64,000 bases of DNA from Morinoia aosen (GCA_030386875.1 CM059566.1:41452068-41516067), one strand, 5' to 3'. Positions 47,501 to 57,356 are shown, counted from the stretch's first letter. Made by a program: numbers and translations. The notes: generated by a model not told the origin, from the letters alone.

Positions 47501-47957
47501 TAGTTTTGGGCCTTCTTCTCTTGTTGGGACTTTGTTTTGGCCTTGTTTGGCCTTAACTGAACAACTACAAGTTATTCCTTTGCAATTCAACTCCCTGCTT
47601 CCACTACGATAACTATCTTGTCCGGCTGGGAATTAAATAAGTCGATACCTTAAATTGAGACTACCGACGTCACGGGTCTTTCAAAGTCTTATAAATTTGG
47701 CTCCTATAAATTCCAAACACACACCCACACTGTCGACTTCGTCACTAGCCGGAGCCTTTTCGCCTGCCCGGACTGCGAACCATCGTCAGCCAAGTTCTTC
47801 AGTAACTCAAGACTCGGCGGTCCTTTCCGGCTCCTTCAAATAAACCAGAGACAAAAAAAGCTGAGTTTCCACGCCAATCATTACCCTTTCTCATGGTTTA
47901 CAAATACTTATCGAGTTAACGTTTAGCGTTTGGCTATACCCACGGCCGAACCTAACA
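44578..47957 (+). mobile_element. Insertion in the LINE esterase region, LTR-related, 3.4 kb
   Basis: It is flanked by TACGAA at 44572-44577 and 47958-47963. The ends read (T)TGTTA and TAACA, matching TG..CA LTR-type termini. Segments at about 44640-44770 and 46330-47045 are homologous to the 938-bp LTR-like insertion at 37825-38762, including gccacgacac..ctggagtgcgtca, gaagtggatcc, ccgtagtcacggca, aattaggtgccag and actggtgaccct. The rest (44770-46330, 47045-47957) has no match in the window and no credible protein. It may be a composite or a long, partly deleted retroelement. The boundaries are fairly well supported, the identity less so. Confidence 0.6.
46589..46670 (+). repeat. Tandem duplication (two ~40-bp units) in the LTR-like insert
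   Basis: The segment aattcaaacaa-c/t-tatcaccgcatctgcggatagttacacc occurs twice with one difference. Each unit contains the short palindrome ccgcatctgcgg. Confidence 0.93.
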
Positions 47958-48371
47958 TACGAACCTATCAACATTCTTCACCATGCTATCTCCACATATT
48001 CTAATCATAGGTCTTACTCTCCCTTTCATGCTACTCTTTCGCTCAATTCTTTCACTCAGATCATTCTTTCCATTCATCTTCCTTTCATTCGCTTCCACTA
48101 CAGGCTCCTGCACCTCATGTGGCACCTCAACAGGTGGCTCATTCACTCTTTTTCCATTTGTACCTCTTTTATCATGCTCATTCATCCTTCTACTCTCATC
48201 TGTCACATTTGCACCATCATTTGCTTCATTCACACTCCTTGCACCATCATTTGCCTCATCATCCACTTCATTTGCACTCCTTGCATCACCATTTACCTCT
48301 TCATTCACTGCATTTGCACCATTCTCATTCTTTCCTTCGTTCAGCTTCCTTTCACTCTCAACTTGTAACAT
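47958..48371 (-). pseudogene. LINE: 5' part of the reading frame with SGNH block I
   Basis: The frame starts at ATG 48371 (a TAG lies two codons upstream). About 110 residues of Asn/Glu/Ala-rich low-complexity sequence with NEANDGA-type repeats are followed by PMIRICGDSMVKNVDRFV, the block I GDS motif with the nucleophile Ser of SGNH hydrolases. The frame is cut at 47958 by the insertion. The remainder of the esterase resumes at 44577. Joined over the insertion the two halves are one base out of phase, so there is also a small indel or a few missing codons. Confidence 0.82.
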
Positions 48372-48548
48372 TACCTAACTCGTCATCTCTTTATTATTGT
48401 AAAGCATTCATGTACAAACTATACATTTGTTGTACGATCATCCATTTATATTTAAATAAAATGCTTATTAACTAACGACCGTTATGTTATAATTGTTGAA
48501 TTAGAAATACAAAACTTATATAATCTTCTTGGTCCTCATGCTCATGCG

Positions 48549-48625
48549 TACATATATATATATATATATCTGTATGTGTGTGTGTATGTATGTATATATA
48601 TATGTACGTATATATATGCATATGG
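48549..48625. repeat. TA/TG dinucleotide microsatellite
   Basis: An uninterrupted (AT)9 run at 48552-48569 grades into tgtatgtgtgtgtgtatgtatgtatatata. It is a compound dinucleotide and tetranucleotide repeat. Confidence 0.92.
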
Positions 48626-48871
48626 ATTTGTATTCAGATTTCTTATTCATGCTTCCTTAAAATGACACTTTTGAACATTTGCCGAAACAAGCGATTCATA
48701 TATTATTTCCTGGCATCAATAATTGCGAAGTTTTATGTCATGTACATGTAAACTGTCAAAAGTGTTTTCACCCCACAATGAAAATGCATCGTCCATGAAT
48801 TTGCGTTATCTCTTATAATTATCATTACATGTATTGTCAAATGTAGATTAAGCAAGATTAGGAGAACATTG

Positions 48872-49010
48872 CCCTCAATCATTTATTTTCGACTAGTGAC
48901 ACGAGTTTTTCAATACTCGTGTGTGTGTATCATCTAAGTGTATTAATTTTAAGATATTTAAAAACCAATGATTGTAATATTGTACAATCTCTATTGGAAA
49001 TAAAGTTTTT

Positions 49011-49042
<32 letters not shown>

Positions 49043-49044
49043 TC
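48872..49044 (+). mobile_element. LINE-like 3' end with hairpin and (TTTC)n tail
   Basis: The order ctcaatcatttatttt, hairpin (ACACGAGT, eight-base loop, ACTCGTGT at 48899-48922), AT-rich spacer, ggaaataaag and a (TTTC)8 tail is the same as at 35075-35230. The tail is long and pure here, suggesting a younger insertion than the other copy. Confidence 0.72.
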
Positions 49045-49902
49045 ATCCTTCAAGTCAGCCTCTAAAGCAACCATATATTAGTACAAATGGATATGAATAA
49101 AATAAAAAATAGCAAAACAGTGCAACTTGTAAAAAAAAATCTTAGCCTTTTTGTCATTATTTTGCTCAACACCTATATGATTTCCATAAAACCCTTTTAT
49201 TGCAAAAAATAGGAAAAAACACATAACATGGGTTAGGATACATCCTGAAAATCAATCTACAATTGGTCATTAATCTACATTTAATGCTGCAATTAGTTCA
49301 AATAACATTTACATTACAATGGTTTATTGTAGCAAAGTTCCAAATTAGACATTCAAACGTCTTAAATTTACGTTATCAATGCTGTGAATAAATCTGTAGA
49401 GTGGCAATAGCTCAAAGAAGTCGAACTTGTCGGATAGCTCCTACAGGTGAGATGCTAGAAAAACTGTGGTTATGTGTTGAAAACATGCATGCAAATCCAT
49501 TTTTAAAGTACGTTAAGTCTTATTTTAGAATTTAATATAAGGTATGATGTTAGATGCATAAGTTTTTTGATCAATATGTTCGTGAGATTGTGTTATGTAC
49601 CCTGTTGTTATGCGCCATATTTATTGTGGTGTTGCCATATATTGTATAGAAAATTAAACAGAAAAAACTCGACTTGTATACCATTTATTTATGTATTTAA
49701 ATGTTTAAAAACGGGAAACTATCCCCTTCAAAGAGCATATTGAATTTTTTTTACAATCTTATAGAAGTAAAACAAATTTAGAGGTAATTATTTTGAGTGG
49801 CAACGCCGTCTCATTCAGTGGGTAATCACTGTGTTGAATGAATTGTGTAGTCAGTATTTTGAGAACCGTTCTTAATGTGGCGTTAAACTTAAAATTGTGA
49901 CA

Positions 49903-52900
49903 ATGAATTCTTCTGTAAATGTCGAGTCTGAATGGAGCGGCGAAGATTTGGAAGATGGGAAAGCTATTGGAGTGTTAACTGATGACGATGATTTGATAAT
50001 TTGCTCCTCAGGTATTGAAAAAAGACCTAGTGATGAAAATGACGTTCATGCATCTTCAATTGGAAAGAGTGCAGATGGTTCTTCAGGAAGCCTGCTGAAA
50101 AGTATCGCAAACATTGAAAATTCTATTGAAGACGATTTAATTGAGATAGACGATAATTTGTCTTCTATAAGCAGTGTTTCTGAATACACCGAGTCTGAAA
50201 ACAGTGTTGATGCTTTTGATGGCTTCCAAGCACTTGATGCCCCGAATTCTCCAGGTTCTTCTTCTGATGATGAATTTGAAGGTTTTAACCTTGTGTATCC
50301 TGAAGGTGCTAAAAAGTCTGATGCAGAAAGCATAGCTGTTGAAAACACAAATTGTGAAGAAACTAACTCTGAAAATATGAGTGAAGATTGCGAGACTCAA
50401 AATGTCTTGGATAATACTTTTGAAGGGTTTGACCCATTTAACTCTATTTTCTACAACTCAGACAAGACAAATTCATTGATTAGTAATAACTCCATTGTTA
50501 ATGAAATGGAAGTTGATTCAAGTCAGTCCATTGTCAAAGAAACATGTTCTAAAAGTTCTACTTCTAATGCCAAAACCGTTTGCACAAGTCCATCAAAAGT
50601 GAAACTTGAAGAAAATGATGATAGTGATGATTTTATTGGACCAAATTGCCAAGCTATTGGCTGCACAGTAAGTTGGTTAGAAACCAATTCTCCCATGAGC
50701 AAGTCTGTTAATGTAACTAATGGCATTGTTTTTGAACTCTCTGAATTTGCAAAGAAGATTGCGTGGGAGCGAGAGTATGTTGTGCGTTGGATTTCTCGGA
50801 TTCAAGGAGTGCCCAGTGAATTGATGTCAATTTCTGACGAAGATTTAAAAAAAATTCATATGGTTATTAAAAGAAGAAAAGCAATTTCTGTTACATTTTC
50901 TGGAAAATATCTACTCAAAGTGAAATTGTCATCATTTGATAATGAAGTGTTTCATCTGCCTTCCTCTGAATTCTCTAAGAATGTTGATGCTTCAAATAAT
51001 ATTTCTTCTACAATTACAAATGGAAGAAAAAAATTTGATCAGAAATTATCAGAAAAGGAGCCTACTGGCTCTGGAAAAAGCCACTGTGGCAGCATCTTGC
51101 CTAGTAATGTTGTTCTCACAACTTGTGAATCGGCTTCTATGACAGCAAAGAAAGCAAAGAATTGTACAACTCGTAGTAGCAATAGGTCTAACCATGCACT
51201 AATAAGTAGACCTGATATGGAAATAAAATCTGCTTCTAAGTCTACATATGATGTTGCTAAGAATTTGCCCTCTTGCAAAATGAATGACAAACCTTTGGTT
51301 GCAGAAATTTCCAAAGTAACAAAAACATCTAATATATCCAGTGTTATTTCTTCTAAAAATAAAAGTAGTCAAGCCGCTGATCCATTTGCTTATGAGGCAG
51401 AAAATGCTATTTCAGATGGTGAATTAATCATTGATGAATCGGCTTTTTCTGACAACGATTCAAATGAATCACACAGTTTCAACAGGATAAGAAAAACTTC
51501 TGTCTCCCAAACTTCATTATATGAAAATAATTTTGATAAACAGATACCTGGACATATATTAAAAAATGTAAAATTGTCTGATCAAAGCATCAACTGTTCT
51601 TCCTTGCAAACAGTACCAAGCTACCCTTCAATCAACAGCAACATAGTAAAAAAAAATCATGAAGAAGAAACTGGTATTAAACTTCAAGAATGTTTGAAAA
51701 AGTCGTTGCCAGAAAAAGTGAGCTCTGGCAGCAAAGATCCTACGCATACACAGAGCCTTGGTACCTTTGCCAGCTCTCCCATAGCCTTAGCTGTTGGTGT
51801 AGTGAACAAAAAATTGGATCATGTTAAGATAGCATTTGGGCAACATATCAAATTTGCATCCAAGAAAGGTAAAGGAGATTTTGCTGGGAAAAATGTCCAG
51901 TATCCAATTTTTGAATTGAGAAATAATGTGATTGGCCCATACTGCAGTCGGGCAGAATTGAGTGTAAAAATGCTCAATGCTCCTTCCAAAAAAATCCTCA
52001 TGACGAATGGTATGGTAATCGAGCTGTACATATTTTTCAAAGAAAGAGGTGCCACATTAACTTCCTTGGTGTACAAAATTCACCAGTTAACTACTATTCC
52101 TCTAAATATAGATCTGATTCAACTGCATATGTCAAAAATCCAAGAAGTGGTCAATACCGAGCTTCAAAAAAAGACTGAGTATTTCTTAGAAAGAGAGTTT
52201 TCTTTCATTTCTACTGATGCTGGAAGTGTAGCGCATGTAGCCAAAATCAAGGAACCATCTCCTGCTGGATCTTCACTCAATCTATTGCCAAAGAAGATAA
52301 ATTCTCAAACAAGTAAGTTATCTTTCCAAGATCTAAATGTTTCAAATGAACAAAAGGATTGCAATGATGCAGCAGCGGTTCAGAAGCCCCTGGAAGAAGA
52401 AGAAGATTTGGATGTCTCAATGCTGTTGGACTTTGAAAAGTCCAAAGGAAAAATGGGTGGTATAACAAGAGGAGATATTGTCCGTCTATACTACTCCTGG
52501 CTTCAAGAGAAGAATAAAGACAAAGATAGTGTTTTTGTCATTGATTTATTGAATGATGTGGAAAAGTTGATGATCAGCAGAAATATTGATGTAGTCAGAA
52601 TACCAGTTGGTACACTCATGTCCTCATCTGTCAAGTTGTATGAAGAGTATAAATCCTATCGTGCTTCTAATCCAGAAGATGCTTTGGCCTATTTGGAGGA
52701 TGATTGGCTAGAAGATTTGAATTACTTAATTTCTTCTTCCAAGAATGTCAAAAGTTCAATTGAAGAAAGCAGTTCATGTAAGAGTTATAATGACAGAAAC
52801 TCACAGGACAGATCAGCAAAAAGTGTTTCTTCCTGTTCCAGCACTAAAAATAGTGAGCAAATTAGTTTGTCAATAAGCACAAATGATACTGTTGAAGGAA

Positions 52901-55074
52901 GGGAATCTTCTACTGAGAGCAGAGTTTGTCTTGCATTGGAAAATGTATCTACTAATAGTTCAAAGGATGAGACTTCAAAAAGTGAGTTATGCTCTATGAA
53001 AGATAAAGGTGTGCCAAACAAGAAGAAAAATGCTGCTGAAACTTTGAGAAAATCACAATTGCCAGAAAAAAGACCTGCTGATGAGGAAAGCAAATTTGAC
53101 CAGAGAAAATCAAAGTGTTGTAAATATAGCTCTGAAATATTGGTAAAGGATGGATCAGAAATTTATCCCCCTCTCCCTGTCATCTCAAGCAGCCAGTTTA
53201 CTGACTTAACTTTTGAATTCAGAATTGAGAGAGTTGTGAGTTGCAGATTAAGCTCCAGAAATGGGTTATCTATGTATGATTACCTGATTGAGTGGAAAGG
53301 TAACTCTCCTATTGCTGACACATGGGTGGAAGAGAAGGACTTTCCTCCTGGATGCATATTCATTGTAAAATTTTGGGTGGGAAATTCTACAAGAACCATG
53401 GATGTAAATGAGATAAAGGATCACAAGAAAATCGAGGATGGAAATGGAGAAGAAATCCATTATCTTGTTATCTGGCATAAGTATAACAGCTCATCATGGA
53501 TTGCGGAAAATCATTTCCCAGAAAGTGCATCTGAATTACTGTGCATGTATAAGAAATCCCATATGCAAAATCAAGTTCCTTCTCTCTCATTACTAAATGA
53601 TGACACAGTAATGGTAGAACCTTTTGCTCCCAACTCCACAAAAACTTCAGCCGAAGTGAAGTCAGATGATGAAGTCACACAGTCAAATAAGCAAGCTTCT
53701 CAAATTTGCGTGGAGATCACTAGTGGAAAAGAATCTAACTCCCTTGACGCAGAGGAATATAGTACTGGTGTTTTGAATAATTCTTCTGGGGCAAGCGACT
53801 TGAACAAGGCCAGTTGTTCAATGGCAGGCCAAACAAGTCATGACATTGGTAGTCAATCTGCTACAAAATCTGACTTGAGAAGCCCCATAAGTGAAAATAT
53901 AGCTACTAACCAAAATAATGCTTCCACTGCTGTTGAGGTTGCCAAGCCGAGTCAAAATCTGAAGAAAGTTGATAACTGCAGGGAGTCAAGCAAAGAAAAT
54001 GAATGTATTCCGCAGAGAAACTCTGTTCAGGATAGTTACCCTGCACTCAGAGAGTCTTCCGAAAATATGGATAGCAAGCAGACAAGTAATGTTGTTTGTC
54101 CAAGTGAAACTCATGCCCAGTCATGCTCTTCACCTCAATTCAGTGATACAACTAGTCAAAATACTGCAACAGAAATTTCAAGAGCCAAGAGAAAACCCAG
54201 AGAAGAATTTTTCTCCAGAGAAGAAAAGGAAAGAACAATGAAGGTTTTGAAAACTATTCCGCTTGGTCAAGTTTTGAACCAGAATGAATGCTTACAGTTC
54301 TCTGATCTTGTTGCTCAATGCGAGCCTTTAAACACAGCATCAAATTCTACTCTATTTTGTGGAGTTCCACAGATGAGGTACCTCACTAATGGGAAGCTCC
54401 TGGGCATGTATGATGAGTGGAGGAAACAGAAAGCAAATAAAAAGGCTGATGAGTCCATGAAAAGTTTTGGTGCTCTCAGGGCCAAAATAAAGTCTTCAAT
54501 GGAATCGTATGGACTGAATTATGATTATGACGACTGTCTACTTGGTGTTTGTTACTCATTACACTTTGCCCGTGCTGGACTCACTTCTATGGCTGATATC
54601 ATGAAGTTTAATTCATCTTCATGTACTGATGCACTCAAATCTTTCAAGGCTAATCATGATTCAGTTAAGAAAAAATATTATCAAAATATCGATCCTGATT
54701 CTGGACCTCCCGAAAAAATCTTCAAAAGTGTTGATAGGGTTACTTTAAATCGAGCTCGCCAAACTAGCATGTGTTATGATTTTGCTAGCAACAAAATCAA
54801 ACATGGCTTATCAGCTGTCAAAGAAGCTCTCTCCGAGTCTGATGTTGAAAGTCGGGCAGCTGTCAATGATGATTTGGCTGAACTCCAACAAGGTTTTGAT
54901 TTCATTGAAAAGAAACAAAAGAATCTTTCATCTGCCATTGACAGTTATGTTGAAGATGCTAAAAACAATCAAGCTAAGAAGACCTTGAAAAAGTTGGGCT
55001 ATGATGGTGATGAATTGAAGAATTTGCTCTCTTTAGTTTCTCAAAATGTGCAGCAAGAAGTTCTAGAAAATTAA
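49903..55074 (+). CDS. Intronless tandem-chromodomain protein, 1,723 aa, unrecognised family
   Basis: I chose the ATG at 49903 (A at -3; in-frame TAA at 49873). The N-terminus is acidic and Ser-rich with three (D/E)F(D/E)GF-type motifs near residues 102, 124 and 173. A module with T(N/R)G followed by a hydrophobic helix occurs four times: VTNGIVFELSEFAKK (~269), MTNGMVIELYIFFKER (~697), ITRGDIVRLYYSWLQEK (~853) and LTNGKLLGMYDEWRKQ (~1492). Residues ~1101-1163 form a chromodomain (FEFRIERVV, YDYLIEWKG, TWVEEKDF). A shorter second one follows at ~1166-1220 (HYLVIWHKY, SSWIAENHF). The rest is Ser-rich low-complexity sequence, ending in a charged, probably coiled-coil C-terminus. Chromodomains suggest a nuclear, histone- or RNA-binding protein; nothing more specific is justified. 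The complete frame without introns is odd next to intron-rich VPS72 and could mean an old retrocopy. Codon use looks host-like. Confidence 0.9.
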   Translation: MNSSVNVESEWSGEDLEDGKAIGVLTDDDDLIICSSGIEKRPSDENDVHASSIGKSADGSSGSLLKSIANIENSIEDDLIEIDDNLSSISSVSEYTESENSVDAFDGFQALDAPNSPGSSSDDEFEGFNLVYPEGAKKSDAESIAVENTNCEETNSENMSEDCETQNVLDNTFEGFDPFNSIFYNSDKTNSLISNNSIVNEMEVDSSQSIVKETCSKSSTSNAKTVCTSPSKVKLEENDDSDDFIGPNCQAIGCTVSWLETNSPMSKSVNVTNGIVFELSEFAKKIAWEREYVVRWISRIQGVPSELMSISDEDLKKIHMVIKRRKAISVTFSGKYLLKVKLSSFDNEVFHLPSSEFSKNVDASNNISSTITNGRKKFDQKLSEKEPTGSGKSHCGSILPSNVVLTTCESASMTAKKAKNCTTRSSNRSNHALISRPDMEIKSASKSTYDVAKNLPSCKMNDKPLVAEISKVTKTSNISSVISSKNKSSQAADPFAYEAENAISDGELIIDESAFSDNDSNESHSFNRIRKTSVSQTSLYENNFDKQIPGHILKNVKLSDQSINCSSLQTVPSYPSINSNIVKKNHEEETGIKLQECLKKSLPEKVSSGSKDPTHTQSLGTFASSPIALAVGVVNKKLDHVKIAFGQHIKFASKKGKGDFAGKNVQYPIFELRNNVIGPYCSRAELSVKMLNAPSKKILMTNGMVIELYIFFKERGATLTSLVYKIHQLTTIPLNIDLIQLHMSKIQEVVNTELQKKTEYFLEREFSFISTDAGSVAHVAKIKEPSPAGSSLNLLPKKINSQTSKLSFQDLNVSNEQKDCNDAAAVQKPLEEEEDLDVSMLLDFEKSKGKMGGITRGDIVRLYYSWLQEKNKDKDSVFVIDLLNDVEKLMISRNIDVVRIPVGTLMSSSVKLYEEYKSYRASNPEDALAYLEDDWLEDLNYLISSSKNVKSSIEESSSCKSYNDRNSQDRSAKSVSSCSSTKNSEQISLSISTNDTVEGRESSTESRVCLALENVSTNSSKDETSKSELCSMKDKGVPNKKKNAAETLRKSQLPEKRPADEESKFDQRKSKCCKYSSEILVKDGSEIYPPLPVISSSQFTDLTFEFRIERVVSCRLSSRNGLSMYDYLIEWKGNSPIADTWVEEKDFPPGCIFIVKFWVGNSTRTMDVNEIKDHKKIEDGNGEEIHYLVIWHKYNSSSWIAENHFPESASELLCMYKKSHMQNQVPSLSLLNDDTVMVEPFAPNSTKTSAEVKSDDEVTQSNKQASQICVEITSGKESNSLDAEEYSTGVLNNSSGASDLNKASCSMAGQTSHDIGSQSATKSDLRSPISENIATNQNNASTAVEVAKPSQNLKKVDNCRESSKENECIPQRNSVQDSYPALRESSENMDSKQTSNVVCPSETHAQSCSSPQFSDTTSQNTATEISRAKRKPREEFFSREEKERTMKVLKTIPLGQVLNQNECLQFSDLVAQCEPLNTASNSTLFCGVPQMRYLTNGKLLGMYDEWRKQKANKKADESMKSFGALRAKIKSSMESYGLNYDYDDCLLGVCYSLHFARAGLTSMADIMKFNSSSCTDALKSFKANHDSVKKKYYQNIDPDSGPPEKIFKSVDRVTLNRARQTSMCYDFASNKIKHGLSAVKEALSESDVESRAAVNDDLAELQQGFDFIEKKQKNLSSAIDSYVEDAKNNQAKKTLKKLGYDGDELKNLLSLVSQNVQQEVLEN

Positions 55075-55924
55075 CTACAATTTGGCTCCTAAATTCAGTC
55101 AGTTAACTTTATTAATTTTCATTTAAGGTGAGTTTTTTAAGGGTTCTTACTTTCCATTGCTAATTAGAAATGTATGTGACCAAATTAATTTTCTGTTGTG
55201 TGTTGTCTTTGTATTAATAAAAAATTTTAATGACTAGCTTCTAATATTGTTCATTGAATTGTGATTTCAAGTGTTAATTGGAATTTTTGTTGCCATTTTT
55301 CAGTTTGACCTTGATGTCTTTTGATCCCAAGAAATTTTTTCTTTTGTTTTTCAGGTCTCCCCAGCTTGAGTCTTTAGCTCTTGTTCAGATGTGATCTGAA
55401 ACAGCATGGTATATGTGAAGAGCATCATTTTGGGATGGTAGAAATCATCATTTGTCAAATAAATGGACTTGTGTATTGAAGAAAAGTTTGAAGTTGTACA
55501 CTCTTCTCCTATATCTACAAGAAGAGAATCCCGTACATTACATGTGTAAAGAATTATGTTCAAGTATACTGACCAATGGTTGGGAGTGGCTCAAGCAAAT
55601 CTGTGTTGTATGAGTCCGTGACTATATCTCCATCTCATTTGTACTGGAAACTTATTTTGGCAATTGATGAAGACCAATTCTTTTGAAACTCAAAGGATAT
55701 TTTTGCTCGGAATTTATGAAGCATCTACTCCAACCATAGTCTTCAACTACAGATATTGTTTTCAAATAAAATAGAAATTTATGAACTTTTCTAGCCAACT
55801 CAGCTGGATTCTCACTTCTTCACCCAAATTGCTTTGGACATTGAAGACAACATTTCCATTCAGACATTGACATTGAAAACAGCCTTTGAAGTTTCTGCAA
55901 TTTTCAAGCTCCTTAATAGTCAAC
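55075..55924 (+). other. 3' UTR of the chromodomain gene and VPS72 5' region
   Basis: An AATAAA at 55216-55221, about 140 bases after the stop, is a plausible polyadenylation signal for the chromodomain gene. The last few hundred bases before 55925 should contain the VPS72 promoter and 5' UTR. Only ~850 bases separate the two same-strand genes. Confidence 0.5.
55216..55221 (+). terminator. Likely poly(A) signal AATAAA of the chromodomain gene
   Basis: AATAAA occurs in gtattaataaaaaatttt, followed within 40 bases by T-rich and GT-containing sequence. It is the first canonical signal after the stop codon. Confidence 0.6.
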
Positions 55925-56058
55925 ATGGCTGCCAATCGTGAACGCCGTGGAAATGCTGGCAACAAAATGGCACGCCTCCTGGACGAGGAAGAGGAGGACG
56001 ATTTCTACAAGACAACTTATGGGGGCTTCAATGAAGAAGAGGATGACAATGACTACCA
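55925..56058 (+). CDS. VPS72: VPS72/YL-1 exon 1
   Basis: YL-1 is the H2A.Z-H2B chaperone subunit of the SRCAP and TIP60 remodelling complexes. This exon starts at the ATG in caacATGgct and encodes MAANRERR, NKMARLLDEEEEDDFYKTTY and GGFNEEEDDNDYQ, the conserved acidic YL1 N-terminus that wraps H2A.Z. The open frame extends 13 codons further 5' to another ATG at 55886, but family similarity starts at 55925. The exon ends ..TAC CA before gttagta and is completed to a Gln codon by the next exon. The next four exons follow in phase and the order of motifs is that of the human protein, which makes the assignment secure. Confidence 0.95.
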
Positions 56059-57220
56059 GTTAGTAAAATGCTTTAGTGTTTGAGTTTAGTAAATTGTCAA
56101 TTGTCAAACAGTTTGTCTTAATTAGAGCAAAATTTAGTTCATTTGGCCACTTAACATCAATAATGTTTACAGTTTTTACTTTCTTATTTTATTTTCAGTT
56201 TAGGAGTATTAATTTTATAAAGACAGCTGTTACTCCTATAAGACACAAGAAATACTGTAATTTGTGAAATCATTAATCAGAATATTCAGTAAGGTGGTCA
56301 CATCTTATTACGAATTATATATGTTTTACATTATATATTTCTTTTTGAAAAAATCATGTTGTGCTCAAAGCAGTAAAAGCCTGTGAATTTTTTCATATTT
56401 ACTTTGAATCTGAATTGATTTACCTACAAAGGGGGAAGCTTGCATGCCAACGTGAATTCTGTGGCAGTAGGATAGTTGAATATACAAATGAAATTAAATT
56501 TGAGCTTGACGTTCAAATTCAAATGTACATGATTAAGCATAGCATATGCTTAGCTTGCCTCAAGTTGTTTGCTTTGGCATACAAAACAAAACCAGCAAAA
56601 GATTATTTTCTATTTTCTAGTGGTGTTAGGAGTAAAATAAGAAAAAGGGTTATTGTGATTAGGTATGTTAGCACATTGGCTGCATATTTTACACATATTT
56701 AGTACTAGGTTAATTGCTCATTTAACTACCAGTATCAATGAATAGCTTTTGAATTATTTCATTCCTTCACCTGAATTGGATGGTGGCCTACAAGTTGGAA
56801 TGTTGTGCAATTATATTTTTCCTGCATCTTAAAAATGAAAAATGTAGTCATAAGAATGTAATCAAATTAAATGTGGCTTTTCAATTCTGCTACTTCCAAC
56901 CTAACCGAACTGGTTGTAGCAACCATGCAAGTGCAGTCTATGTGTTGAATTACAATTATTCAGTTTTTTGCTGTAATGACGGACTTCTATAAACTGCTGA
57001 TATGGTGTTATAGAGGGAAAGGTATCAGGGGTGTTTAAATGATTATAAGATGACTTGTTCTCTTTATACCTCCAATTTAACAAAGTTAATTCACTTCCTT
57101 ATTGTGGTTTCACATTATCTATTTATTTATGGTGATTCTATTTTATACATCATCAAAGTAAGGAAATATTTTACCTTGGTTTCTCCTGTTAACTTATCTG
57201 GTGTATCATTTCTCTATCAG
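56059..57220 (+). other. VPS72 intron 1
   Basis: GT (gttagta) to AG (tctctatcag) intron of 1,162 bases. No repeat or nested gene could be recognised; the 113-codon frame at 56361-56702 has no domain. Confidence 0.85.
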
Positions 57221-57356
57221 GTCTGAAGTAGAAGCTGAAGACGAAGTGGACTCAGACTTCAGTATTGATGAAAATGATGAGCCCGTGTCTGACTTGGAGG
57301 ATGCAGATGGTCGTAAGCCGCAGAAGCGAGGGCGGCTCATCACAAAAGCATACAAG
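57221..57356 (+). CDS. VPS72: VPS72/YL-1 exon 2
   Basis: Begins after tctctatcag and completes the Gln codon. It encodes SEVEAEDEVDSDFSIDENDE, then PVSDLEDADGRKPQKRGR and LITKAYK. DEVDSDF-I-E-DEP and TKAYK are diagnostic for YL-1. The exon ends on a codon boundary before gtttgc. This acidic segment is the second part of the H2A.Z-binding region. Confidence 0.95.

Larger units (their letters stand above)
36522..48371 (-). mobile_element. Interrupted LINE (SGNH-EN-RT type), split by two insertions
   Basis: One minus-strand non-LTR element can be traced in three pieces: 48371-47958 (start of the reading frame), 44577-40501 (rest of the coding region and most of the 3' UTR) and 36605-36522 (3' end). 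The missing intervals are a hAT element (36606-40500) and a 3.4-kb insertion (44578-47957). The 3' end carries the palindrome GGCCCCGACGCTGTCGGCCC just before a (GTTCAA)n tail at 36522-36545. The uninterrupted element would be about 4.6 kb plus any 5' UTR. Esterase plus APE endonuclease is reminiscent of CR1-like lineages, where the esterase is usually in a separate ORF1. Clade assignment needs a tree. Confidence 0.82.
48372..49902. other. Upstream region of the chromodomain gene, with repeats
   Basis: It contains the probable 5' flank of the LINE, a TA/TG microsatellite (48549-48625), a LINE-like 3' end (48872-49044) and then AT-rich sequence. The 5' UTR and promoter of the gene starting at 49903 must lie towards the right end. 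I cannot define a transcription start. Confidence 0.45.

Noticed and set aside
47983-48378. Plus-strand hydrophobic/Ser-rich frame as a membrane protein
   Set aside because: It is the complement of the LINE N-terminal low-complexity and GDS-containing frame.
55886-55924. Upstream ATG for VPS72 adding 13 residues
   Set aside because: Family similarity begins at the ATG at 55925 and the added residues look like 5' UTR.
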